A stretch of DNA of 14,940 nt from Rhodospira sp. (GTDB taxonomy: Bacteria > Pseudomonadota > Alphaproteobacteria > Rhodospirillales > Rhodospirillaceae). Below, one piece after another: positions 1 to 7,000 of this stretch. Position 1 is the first letter of the stretch. Each line of letters starts with the position of its first letter. The stretch is taken from assembly GCA_028277295.1 (NCBI GenBank), contig JANQGN010000201.1, positions 1 to 14,940 on the forward strand, read 5' to 3'. The notes under the pieces were generated by a model. It was not told where the DNA came from. It searched no databases and saw nothing but the letters and a program-made list of their open reading frames with translations. Position numbers and translations under genes: made by a program.

Positions 1-133
1 CGCGAGCCAGGAGACCTGCCGTGACCACCGCGATCCCTCGGGCGGGGTGCCCCGGCGGACCGTTGTCGACCGCGCGCGTGATCGCCGCGCGGGAGATCGC
101 CTCGGACCCAGCCCCATCACAGTCCGTCCGCTC

Positions 134-179
134 CCGTGAAGAGTTTCGTACGCCTGTCGGCGCCCGAAACTCTTCACGG
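134..179. repeat. 15-bp perfect inverted repeat
   Basis: CCGTGAAGAGTTTCG at 134-148 is the exact reverse complement of 165-179, separated by a 16-base loop that itself contains a short CGCC/GGCG pairing. No T-run follows on either strand, so it is a poor intrinsic terminator. It could be an intergenic palindromic repeat, a protein-binding palindrome or the remnant ends of a small mobile element. The arms are seen directly; the role is unknown. Confidence 0.6.
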
Positions 180-185
180 AGGGAC

Positions 186-222
186 CGTCCGCTTTCGAGG
201 GGTATGCAGAAGGAAGCGGACG
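186..222. repeat. 9-bp perfect inverted repeat beside the first
   Basis: CGTCCGCTT at 186-194 pairs with AAGCGGACG at 214-222 across a 19-base spacer. It starts 6 bases after the 134-179 palindrome, and a CCGTCCGCT string occurs both at 124-132 and 185-193, so the two structures may form one composite repeat unit. Its role is unknown. Confidence 0.5.
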
Positions 223-362
223 TTATTTCAGCCAGCATGAAGCCTGTGGGGCCCGACGCTGCCGTTTCGTCCTTCGCCCAGGCTGCGGAAGGTGGAGGGC
301 CGCCCCCCGTTTTCCGACTCTGGACTCACCGATCAGGATCTTGGACCGACAGGGGTTGCGGA

Positions 363-3300
363 TCAGTCGCCGCCCAGCAGGAACTCGACATCCTCCTCGC
401 TGATGTCGAAGAGCGTCGCGCCGTCAGGATCGTACAGACCGTCGGCCAGCGCCTGCTTGCGGTCCTTCAGGGTCTGCATCTTGACCTCGATCGTGTCCTC
501 GGCAATCAGGCGATGCACAAACACCGGCTTGTCCTGGCCGATGCGGTGGGCGCGGTCGGTCGCCTGCGCCTCCACGGCCGGGTTCCACCACGGATCGTAA
601 TGGATCACCGTGTCGGCGGCGGTCAGGTTCAGGCCCACGCCGCCCGCCTTCAGGCTGATCAGGAACAGGGGCACCGATCCGGACTGGAACCGCTTGACCA
701 CAGAGGTGCGGTTGCGCGTCTGGCCGGTTAGCATGACGTAGGGAATGCCCTCGCGCATCACCGCTGCCTCGATCAAATCCAGCATGCTGGTGAACTGCGA
801 GAACAGCAGCACGCGCCGGCCCTCCGCGACCAGCTCGGGCAACATCTCCATCAGCCGGTCCAGCTTGGCGGAGCCGGCGGCGCGCACCTTGTCGGCGCGG
901 CCGGCCTGACGCGCCCCCGCCACCAGGCGCGGATCGCAACAGACCTGACGCAGACGCAGCAGCGCTTCCAAGAGTTCGATCCGGCTGCGCGCGAGGCCCT
1001 TTTTCGCGATGGCCTCGCGCACCTTGGAATGCATGGCCAGACGAATGGCTTCATAGACCGCGCGCTGGGCCGGTTCCAGCGTGACATGTTCCACGATGTC
1101 GGTGCGCGGCGGCAGGTCGGCCAACACATCGCCCTTGGTCCGACGCAGCAGGAACGGCCGCAGCCGCCGCGACAGCCGCGCCTGGCGCTCCGTATCGCCC
1201 TGCTTCTCGATCGGCGTGCGCCACTGTTTGGTAAACGTCTTGCGGTCGCCCAGCAGGCCCGGCGCCACCAGGTCATAGAGCGCCCACAACTCGCCCAGAT
1301 TGTTCTCGACCGGGGTGCCGGTCAGCGCCAGCCGGTGGCAGGCGGTCAGGCGACGCAGGGTCTTCGCCGCCGTGGTCTGCGGGTTCTTGACCGCCTGCGC
1401 CTCGTCCAGAATGAGCAGGTGCCAGTCCTGGCCGGTCAGAACCTCGGCGTCGTGGGTCAACAGCGGATAGGTACTGAACACCACATCGTGCTCCGCCAGA
1501 CGCCCGAAGTCGGCCTTGCGATCCGGTCCTTGCAGCACCAGCGTCTTCAGGTGCGGTGCGAACTGGGCCGCCTCGGCCTGCCAGTTGCCCATCAGGCTGG
1601 TCGGCGCGATCACCAGCGAGGGCCGGTCAAGCCGACCCTCGGCCTTTTCGATGGACAGGTGCGCCAACGCCTGCACGGTCTTGCCCAAGCCCATGTCGTC
1701 GGCCAGAATGCCGCCCAGTTCGACCTCGCGCAGGATCTGCATCCAGGCCACGCCGGCCGCCTGATAGGGCCTGAGCGTGCCGGTGAATGCCGGCGGCAGG
1801 GTCACGGTTGGGGCGGACCTATGCGCCTCGCGCAGGCGGCGGCCCAGGGCACGGACCCGCTCGCCCCCCTTGAAGGCGACGCCGTGGTCGCCCAGCGCCT
1901 CCTCGAACGCCGTCAGGTCGGCCATGTCCAGCGCCGACAGCCGGCCCGCATGGGCCGGGCCGGCGTCGCTTCCCAACAGGTCCACCAGCGCGCGCAGGAT
2001 CGGCTTGACACGGTCGAACGGCATCACGAAGACGCGGCCGTCCCCGGCCCGCACGCTCAGGGTTTCGATGTCCTCGCCGACGTCGTCCAACAGATCGTCC
2101 AGCGCTTCGGCCGGGATGCCGTCCAACACGCCCAGCAGGGCGGGCAGAATGTCCACCCGTTCGCCGTCCACCATCACGCCCAGGCTGAGGTCGAACCAGT
2201 CGATCCCGGAGCCCTCGCCGCCCTCGTTCAGGCCGGCCTCGATCTCCCCCTCAACCAGGACGGGGCGAAGCGGGAAGTCGTCGGCGACCTCCACCATCCA
2301 GCCCTCGGCCCGCAACTGCGGCACGTCGTCCAGCAGAACGGCGAGCCAAGCCGAGTCCAGGTCCTCCACCGGCCACAGCGTCAGGTCGTCGCGGTGGGCC
2401 ATCGGCACCGTGAGGTCATACCGGTTGCCGGCGCGGGTGAAGCCCAACGCGGAGAGCCGTTTGAGGGCGTCCCGTTCCCGCGCTTTCGAGCGGCGCACCT
2501 GAACCAGTCCGTCGCCATCGCGGCGGGTCACGATGGCGTCCGGTTCGGTGGCGTTGATGGCGACCGGCCCATATTGAAACCAGGGCCGGGCCAGGCGCAG
2601 GGTCTCCCTGCCCGGTGCCGTGCGGGAGCGCTGCCAATAATAGTCCCGCTCCACCTCCAGCGGGAAGATGCGCAGGCCCGGCACCGGGGCGTCCCTGATG
2701 GTGCGGGGCGGCGCAAGAGCGCGCGGCAGCACGTCGGGCGTGGACGCCGCCACCTCCTCTCCCAGGGCCTTGGCCAGTCGTTGACGGACGGGCTCGACCT
2801 GATCGGGCGGCAGGGCCGGCGCGTCCAACAGGGCCGCCAGCCGGCGCGGCGACAGGAACAGCGTGAGGGGCGCCGCGACGACCCGACCCGGATCGTCCGC
2901 ATCGGGGCTGATGGCCCAGGGCGGTGCCATGGCAAGCACGGCCAAAGGATCGGCCTCGCCCGGCTCGGCCTCGGGCACGACGGTGGGGCGCTGGCGGCCG
3001 TCGTCGGCCACAGCCCAGGTGATGCGACCGGGGCGGGGTTCGCCGGCCACCATCACCGGCCCCGACAGATCACCCCAGCGGGCGCGGCCGGTCTCCAGGA
3101 TGGCCTCCAGGATGGCGGCGCCTTGCTCTCCGGACAAAGACCGCTCCCCCATGCCCAGGCCGCCACCGCGCAGGCGCGCGAGCCGGCCAAGGATGCTGCG
3201 GTCCGAGGGCCGCAGGAACTTGGCGCCGCCCTGCGCCCCATGCACGTTGGCTGGGTCATAGGCGTTGACGGAACTGGAGAAGGACCCGTCCTTCAACAGC

Positions 3301-3845
3301 CGAACGGAGAGCGCCCGCACCCTGGTCTCGCGTGTGCCAATGGGCCAGACATGAACATACAAGACATACATCAGGCGCTGGCGGACGGTCTCCGGATAGT
3401 CCTCGGAATCGGTCTCGCCGGCGGCTTCCAGCGTGCGCAACCAGTCCTGGACCTCGGACGACAGGGCCTCGGTACCGTTGGCGGCCTTTGGTGCGGGCGA
3501 TCTGGTCGGCGGGACAGCCAGTGCCGCCGCCGTGGCCTGTTCGGCCAAGCGGAGAACGCCGTCCTCGCGCGCCTGCAACAGCAGGGCGACAGCGTGCTTG
3601 CATTTCAGGCCGACTGGACAGGTACAGTCGGTGATCAGCGTCGGCCGACCGTGACGGTCGACCCCCAGCCGGGCCGAGGTGCGGTAGGGGCGCGAGGGGG
3701 TGCCCGTGACCAGGCCTTCAACATGCGTGCCGTCCCGGGTGGACGACGTGACGGTCGCCCGGCCGGCGCGGTAATACGTCATGCCACGCTGCCAGGTCAC
3801 GGCACCGAAGGCGGCCTTCAGGTGGTCGAGGGGAGGAACAGGCAC
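363..3845 (-). CDS. SWIM zinc finger and SNF2-family ATPase/helicase-like protein
   Basis: A 1160-residue protein of the SNF2 (superfamily 2, RapA/HepA-like) class: ATP-driven translocases that act on DNA or nucleoprotein rather than true strand-separating helicases. Near the N-terminus is a SWIM zinc finger, CxCx5CxH (Cys74, Cys76, Cys82, His84), a domain linked to DNA or protein binding. The ATPase core fills the C-terminal 40%: motif I DDMGLGKT (Lys at about 722), motif II DEAQ (about 814-817), motif III LTGTPVENN, motif V GVGLNLTAADTVIHYD and motif VI ATDRAHRIGQ. Between them (about 100-690) lies the long accessory region usual in bacterial SNF2 proteins. The start is GTG, preceded by CGAGG about 10 bases upstream. 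It is transcribed away from its IS-rich neighbourhood and has no partner gene. All motifs are intact, so it looks functional. The exact cellular role (transcription recycling, repair or other) cannot be read from sequence. Confidence 0.95.
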   Translation of the reverse strand: MPVPPLDHLKAAFGAVTWQRGMTYYRAGRATVTSSTRDGTHVEGLVTGTPSRPYRTSARLGVDRHGRPTLITDCTCPVGLKCKHAVALLLQAREDGVLRLAEQATAAALAVPPTRSPAPKAANGTEALSSEVQDWLRTLEAAGETDSEDYPETVRQRLMYVLYVHVWPIGTRETRVRALSVRLLKDGSFSSSVNAYDPANVHGAQGGAKFLRPSDRSILGRLARLRGGGLGMGERSLSGEQGAAILEAILETGRARWGDLSGPVMVAGEPRPGRITWAVADDGRQRPTVVPEAEPGEADPLAVLAMAPPWAISPDADDPGRVVAAPLTLFLSPRRLAALLDAPALPPDQVEPVRQRLAKALGEEVAASTPDVLPRALAPPRTIRDAPVPGLRIFPLEVERDYYWQRSRTAPGRETLRLARPWFQYGPVAINATEPDAIVTRRDGDGLVQVRRSKARERDALKRLSALGFTRAGNRYDLTVPMAHRDDLTLWPVEDLDSAWLAVLLDDVPQLRAEGWMVEVADDFPLRPVLVEGEIEAGLNEGGEGSGIDWFDLSLGVMVDGERVDILPALLGVLDGIPAEALDDLLDDVGEDIETLSVRAGDGRVFVMPFDRVKPILRALVDLLGSDAGPAHAGRLSALDMADLTAFEEALGDHGVAFKGGERVRALGRRLREAHRSAPTVTLPPAFTGTLRPYQAAGVAWMQILREVELGGILADDMGLGKTVQALAHLSIEKAEGRLDRPSLVIAPTSLMGNWQAEAAQFAPHLKTLVLQGPDRKADFGRLAEHDVVFSTYPLLTHDAEVLTGQDWHLLILDEAQAVKNPQTTAAKTLRRLTACHRLALTGTPVENNLGELWALYDLVAPGLLGDRKTFTKQWRTPIEKQGDTERQARLSRRLRPFLLRRTKGDVLADLPPRTDIVEHVTLEPAQRAVYEAIRLAMHSKVREAIAKKGLARSRIELLEALLRLRQVCCDPRLVAGARQAGRADKVRAAGSAKLDRLMEMLPELVAEGRRVLLFSQFTSMLDLIEAAVMREGIPYVMLTGQTRNRTSVVKRFQSGSVPLFLISLKAGGVGLNLTAADTVIHYDPWWNPAVEAQATDRAHRIGQDKPVFVHRLIAEDTIEVKMQTLKDRKQALADGLYDPDGATLFDISEEDVEFLLGGD

Positions 3846-3889
3846 GGACGCAAACCTCGGATCGCTTTGCCCGCAACGGACGCTGGCGG

Positions 3890-3919
3890 ACTATACCGCC
3901 GGGCGGAACCAAGCTCCAG
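3890..3919 (-). promoter_or_regulatory. Candidate promoter of the SNF2 gene
   Basis: On the minus strand, CTGGAG (3914-3919) and TATAGT (3890-3895) are separated by 18 bases, a plausible sigma-70-type pair 45 bases upstream of the GTG start. The -10 sits inside a GGCGG/CCGCC palindrome that might be an operator. This is based only on consensus resemblance, and the -35 match is weak. Confidence 0.25.
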
Positions 3920-3949
3920 GGGGGCGCCCTCAAGGGCGAACAACCGGGC

Positions 3950-4104
3950 CCGATTGCATCGCGTGTCTGCATGATGAGATGGTGACTGTCCGTCCTGTGA
4001 CGGGACAAGAGGCAGAGGATTTTTGCGGTCGTGATCTCGTTGGCGTCCGGCTCTACCTTCAACTGTCCGATGACCCCACCCAGCGCCTCGCTGAACGCCC
4101 CCAC
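3950..4104 (-). pseudogene. ISAs1-family transposase fragment
   Basis: Reading leftward from 4104, the frame gives GAFSEALGGVIGQLKVEPD then ANEITTAK. This is the block preceding the catalytic region in ISAs1-family (H-repeat-associated) transposases, which typically read like AFSxxLGGVxGQxxVxxxxNEITAA. After about 4010 similarity continues only in another frame (VTGRTVTI, resembling the usual PLxGRxVTGDA strand), so the piece is frameshifted as well as cut at both ends. The upstream break coincides with the end of the IS3 element, which suggests that element landed in, or recombined with, the ISAs1 copy. The family call rests on remembered motif resemblance. Confidence 0.5.
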
Positions 4105-4122
4105 GAACGAAGTTTCCAGACA

Positions 4123-4680
4123 TCAGGTTACACAGCCGCCGAACCATTCGGCGCGCTTTTCATGGGGGCCGCGGTATCCGTTTTTCTCGATGAGCCATTC
4201 GGCGTTGTATCATCGCTCGGCGAAGAGGCGGACGGCCTGTCGGACCTCGTCGATGGTTTCGAAGACGCGGCCATGGACGACCTGCTCCTTGAGCGTCCTG
4301 AACAGGCGTTCGATGACGCCGCTGGTCTGGGGCTCGCCGACGAAGGCGTGGCTGGGGGACAGGCCGACCTGATTTCTGGACGTGGTCGGCCATGAAGGTG
4401 CTGCCATGGTCATGGCGCGACGCCGCGCGCGGTGTCCTTGGAGAGATGACCGAACTGGGCGCGGACGGCCATGTCCAGGGCCTGGACGGCTTCGAAGCGG
4501 GTTCCGGACTTGGAGACGTGCCAGCCCGGCATCTCGGCGTTCCAGTGCTCGGCGACGCCGAACAGCCAGCCCTTACCGTCCGGACGGTGGGGATCTGGGT
4601 GGCGTCGGTGGCCCACATCACGTTCGGCGCCGCCATGATGATGGGACGGTCGTGGGGTTGGCGTCGCGCCGCCGGGGCCG
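4123..4680 (-). pseudogene. IS3-family transposase orfB (DDE integrase), broken
   Basis: Pieces of one rve/DDE catalytic domain appear in successive minus-strand frames: MAAPNVMWATDATQIPTV (4636-4583, first Asp in ATD), then GKGWLFGVAEHWNAEMPGWH to FGHLSKDTARG, then DHGSTFMADHVQ (about 4410-4380, second Asp), then LSPSHAFVGEPQTSGVIERL and LFRTLKEQVVHGRVFE (4360-4270, catalytic Glu). Each switch of frame marks a frameshift, near 4660, 4585, 4412 and 4378. An in-frame TGA at 4210-4212 separates RLFAER from YNAEWLIEKNGYRGP, where intact relatives read straight through as ERYNAEW. The N-terminal part of orfB is missing (see the orfA entry). At least four frameshifts and one stop make this a clear pseudogene. 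Confidence 0.85.
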
Positions 4681-5124
4681 GGGCCGGTGAGGCGACAGGA
4701 GGCCATTGTCGCGCATGATGCGCGGCAACTCGTTTTCCATTCTGAGTTCGCCGACACGCCGCAGGGCGTCGGCAAGCTGGCCATCGGCGGGGTCAGCCTC
4801 CCGTTCCTTCAGCGCCCGATCCAGGGCCCCTTCGGCCTTCTGGCGCCAGTGTTCGAGCTTGAAGATCGGCACGGCCAGTTCCCGGGAGAGCATCTCCACG
4901 CTCTCGCCGCGCAGCAGACGGAGCACGACCTCGCGTTTGCGCGCGACACTCCACCGCTGCCCCGGACCCAGGGGGCCGCCCCGGACTTCCGGCGCCGACG
5001 ATGTGCCGGACGCGGTGTCCTTGGCTTGGCCTGGAGACAGCGTGGACGGGATGCGCCCGCCCTCGCTGACCACAGGCCCATCAACATCATCAGAAATATC
5101 CGTGTTCTTCATGGCAGCTGTCAT
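4618..5124 (-). CDS. IS3-family orfA fused to an orfB fragment
   Basis: An open frame of 168 residues. Residues 58-130 are a typical IS3 orfA helix-turn-helix with following coiled region (SVARKREVVLRLLRGES, ELAVPIFKLEHWRQKAEGAL, RRVGELRMENEL), which binds the element's ends. At residue 133/134 the usual orfA ending (MENELLRxR...) is cut and continues directly with RIMRDNGLLSPHRP, the part of orfB that normally precedes the catalytic domain. An internal deletion has therefore removed the orfA tail and orfB N-terminus and joined the rest in frame. The last dozen residues are out of frame after the shift near 4660. The ATG at 5124 has AGAG just upstream; the ATG at 5112 is an alternative. Probably expressed weakly if at all, and not a working transposase. 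Confidence 0.7.
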   Translation of the reverse strand: MTAAMKNTDISDDVDGPVVSEGGRIPSTLSPGQAKDTASGTSSAPEVRGGPLGPGQRWSVARKREVVLRLLRGESVEMLSRELAVPIFKLEHWRQKAEGALDRALKEREADPADGQLADALRRVGELRMENELPRIMRDNGLLSPHRPRPRRRDANPTTVPSSWRRRT

Positions 5125-5228
5125 CTCTGGTGGTCTCCATCGGACAAATGGGTGTCCACGGAAACCGGTGCCAGATCAGCCCCAATACAAGCAATATAGA
5201 GCAAGGCTCAGTATCCTCCGCCCTGGAT

Positions 5229-5260
5229 TGTGAGCCCGCGTCTGACGACGCAGTCTCACA
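5229..5260. repeat. Interrupted hairpin in the regulator's upstream region
   Basis: TGTGAG (5229-5234) pairs with CTCACA (5255-5260), and inside it GCGTC (5238-5242) pairs with GACGC (5247-5251) around a TGAC loop, with symmetrical 3-base bulges. No T-run follows. It lies just outside the IS3 end and could be an operator-like dyad, or remnant ends of a further mobile element. The dyad is seen directly; the role is inferred. Confidence 0.4.
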
Positions 5261-5378
5261 GTGAAGTATTGAATGTGCAAACGCAAATCAAACTCCATGA
5301 GGTGTATTCGGGCTCAGCGAGGCTCTATTCACCCGATTGCCCTGGTTCGGGCACGGGTTGCCCTTGCGGTTCCCGCAG

Positions 5379-5397
5379 GAGAATGCGTATCATTTGC
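5379..5397 (+). promoter_or_regulatory. Candidate Fur box upstream of the AraC regulator
   Basis: Aligned on its ATCATT half, this 19-mer matches the classical Fur consensus (GATAATGATAATCATTATC) at 13 of 19 positions, with the symmetrical core AATG...CATT. It lies about 75 bases before the regulator's start, a normal position for iron repression. Alphaproteobacteria may use Mur/Fur or Irr with differing sites, so it is suggestive only. It fits the iron-uptake genes downstream. Confidence 0.45.
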
Positions 5398-5471
5398 ACA
5401 ACAGGGGTATGGGAAGCTGGGCCGATGTCCTGCGGCCCAGGATACTCTGCTGAGTCAAGGTGACAGCGGCG

Positions 5472-6608
5472 ATGGATGTAATGCGAGGTTCGAACGGATC
5501 CGGCCATGGGGTCCCCCCTGACCGAAATGCCATCGCCGTCGCGGCGTCGGATGCCAACGCGCCGGCCCGCGTCCTGCCGGAGGCTTCCCGGTTCGCGGGC
5601 CTGAGCGCGTACTACACCGACCAGGTCTCCGTGCGAGAGGCCCTCAGGGTTCGGGCCTGCGCCGGGTCCCGCCTGAGCGTGGAACTGGAACCGGTCCTGG
5701 GCACCGGCCGCATGGACCTCCACCAGTTTCGCAACGGTCTCACGCTCAGTGTCGGCGACTACACCCTGTGGGGGGACATGGAGGAATCCTACCCCTCGCT
5801 GGGACACCAGTTTGGCTTTAGCATCATGTTGGACGGGCGTTTCGATGTCACCGCCCCCGATTTTGGCATCCGTCAGCACGTTGCGCATCGTCAGGTCTGG
5901 CTGCGCGCCGGAGAGTTCGGCGCGACGCGGAGGAGCGCCGCCGCGGGAACGCGGATGCGTGGGCTGTCGGTCAACGTCCCGGCCGATATGGTCGAGGAGT
6001 GGCGCGAGGATGGGCCGCGCGCGTTCAACCCGGCCTTCGGCCGGATCCTGTCCACCGCGGATCTGGTCTACGAGCGTGTTGCGTCCATCAACGGCCAGAT
6101 TCTGAACATCGCGGACGCCCTCGTGGACGCGAACACCGACACCGCGTGCGGGCGCCTGCACGCGGAATCCCTGGCGCTGGATCTTCTGACGCGCCTGTTG
6201 GCGCCGGAGGCTGGGCCAGAGCAGATCGCCGGTGCTGGCGCGCGGCTTGGCCGCCACCGGCAGGTGGCGCTGGACGAGGCGATGGACATCCTGCAAGCCG
6301 AGTGGCTGGATCCACCGACCATCTCGCGGTTGGCGCGCCGGGTCGGCTTGAACGAGTGCTACCTGAAGGCCGGCTTCCGGGAGCGCTTCGGCGCCACCAT
6401 CGCCGGCACCGTGCGGACCCTACGCATGACCGAAGCGCGACGGCTGCTTGAACGCGACGGATACTCGGTGCATCAGGCCGCCCAGGCCGTCGGGTATGCT
6501 CACGCCGGCTATTTCGCGGCCGTCTTCCGGACCGAGTACGGCTGCCTGCCGTCGCAGATCGGCGTCCGGCGCGGCAACGACGAAGATGGTTTCATCACAT
6601 CCATCTGA
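5472..6608 (+). CDS. AraC-family transcriptional regulator (PchR/YbtA-like)
   Basis: A 378-residue protein with the AraC two-helix-turn-helix DNA-binding domain at about residues 266-365: first HTH in SRLARRVGLNECYLKAGFRE, second in QAAQAVGYAHAGYFAAVFRT, close to the family's signature. The N-terminal two thirds is a probable ligand-binding region (for example LWGDMEE and a long stretch to LSVNVPADMVEEW), as in PchR-type regulators that sense their siderophore. The ATG at 5472 is chosen because AGGTGA (5458-5463) sits 8 bases upstream; a GTG at 5460 and an ATG at 5481 are in frame. The receptor and transporter genes follow on the same strand, so it is expected to activate them when the ferric siderophore is present. 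A Fur-like site lies upstream. Family call firm; ligand unknown. Confidence 0.9.
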   Translation: MDVMRGSNGSGHGVPPDRNAIAVAASDANAPARVLPEASRFAGLSAYYTDQVSVREALRVRACAGSRLSVELEPVLGTGRMDLHQFRNGLTLSVGDYTLWGDMEESYPSLGHQFGFSIMLDGRFDVTAPDFGIRQHVAHRQVWLRAGEFGATRRSAAAGTRMRGLSVNVPADMVEEWREDGPRAFNPAFGRILSTADLVYERVASINGQILNIADALVDANTDTACGRLHAESLALDLLTRLLAPEAGPEQIAGAGARLGRHRQVALDEAMDILQAEWLDPPTISRLARRVGLNECYLKAGFRERFGATIAGTVRTLRMTEARRLLERDGYSVHQAAQAVGYAHAGYFAAVFRTEYGCLPSQIGVRRGNDEDGFITSI

Positions 6609-7000
6609 ATCTCAATTCCGCAGGTGGGCGCCAAGGCATTGATTGGCCTGAGGTTTGGCACCATGACAGGGTGCGGTGGCGCATGCGGCTATTCCGATTG
6701 CTTTCAATGCCCTGAGTTCAAACCCGACGTGATCCATGCCCTTTCGGACTCGTCCTGGCCGTCCGCGTTCCCCCGCCCGGCGTCCAAGACGCGTGTTCTT
6801 TCGTTCGGGGGTGCGGTTGTGACGGGGCCGGATGAGGTCGGAACCGGCGCGACGTCATCGGATCGGGCACGATCTCCCCTGGTACGGCACGAAACGTTCC
6901 GAATCTCCTGATCGTAGCTGCCTGTTTCCCTTTCCTAGCTGGCGTGGCGCCACCGTATGCAATCAAGATGCAACCGCAATACACCCCACCCTCGAGCCTC
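6609..7000 (+). promoter_or_regulatory. Regulator-receptor intergenic region
   Basis: About 390 bases without a convincing gene. A 95-codon frame at 6624-6911 has no ribosome-binding site and no recognisable domain. I see no Fur-like match and no strong sigma-70 promoter, as expected for a promoter that depends on an AraC-type activator. The distinctive element is the TATGCAA / ATGCAA repeat at 6956-6973, listed separately. No intrinsic terminator is visible after the regulator's stop. Confidence 0.4.
6956..6973 (+). promoter_or_regulatory. ATGCAA direct repeat before the receptor gene
   Basis: ATGCAA occurs at 6957-6962 and 6968-6973, an 11-base period, about one helical turn, as expected for sites bound by the two HTH motifs of an AraC protein on one DNA face. 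TATGCAA recurs before the ABC genes (9413-9419), and TGCAAATGATACGCATT occurs on the minus strand at the Fur-like site before the regulator. A site for the neighbouring regulator is an inference. If it lies in the leader, it also argues that translation starts downstream, at 7001 or 7013. Confidence 0.3.

Larger units (their letters stand above)
1..362. other. Gene-free stretch downstream of the SNF2 gene
   Basis: I see no convincing gene here. Reading frames crossing the stretch have the Arg/Pro/Gly-rich look of random frames in GC-rich DNA, and the longest continues into the antisense strand of the SNF2 gene. The stretch does hold two perfect inverted repeats (134-179 and 186-222), listed separately. 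The part next to the SNF2 stop codon (about 290-362) has no hairpin followed by a T-run on the minus strand, so no intrinsic terminator can be called. Confidence 0.5.
4105..5178 (-). mobile_element. Decayed IS3-family insertion sequence
   Basis: About 1.07 kb, close to the usual 1.2-1.5 kb of IS3 elements after an internal loss. The upstream end (minus strand, from 5178) reads TGATCTGGCACCGGTTTCC followed by GTGGACACC. At the other end, about 4110-4125, AGTTTCCAGACATC resembles part of that end and may be the degraded partner repeat. The boundaries are approximate, and I found no convincing target-site duplication. The element encodes only broken transposase parts and should be unable to move on its own. 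Confidence 0.6.

Noticed and set aside
363..3845. SNF2 protein as part of an anti-phage defence system
   Set aside because: SNF2 ATPases occur in defence systems, but no nuclease, methylase or other partner gene adjoins it. The SWIM-SNF2 layout is common as a stand-alone chromosomal gene.
1029..3974. 981-codon open frame on the plus strand opposite the SNF2 gene
   Set aside because: The minus strand carries a complete set of SNF2 and SWIM motifs. The plus-strand frame is rich in Arg, Gln, His and Gly without any domain and is a by-product of high GC content.
4032..4072. TGATCT-N26-TGTCCGATG, the same spacing as at the IS3 end near 5178, as the matching terminal repeat
   Set aside because: The 26 intervening bases match only at chance level, and this stretch codes in frame for ISAs1-like residues (GVIGQLKVEPDANEIT). 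I judged the two matching blocks coincidental, though ISfinder alignment could reverse this.
5325..6296. 323-codon open frame opposite the AraC regulator
   Set aside because: The plus strand has the AraC domain and a ribosome-binding site. The antisense frame has neither.
6624..6911. 95-codon frame between regulator and receptor
   Set aside because: There is no ribosome-binding site, no recognisable family and no coding-like composition, so it is treated as part of the control region.
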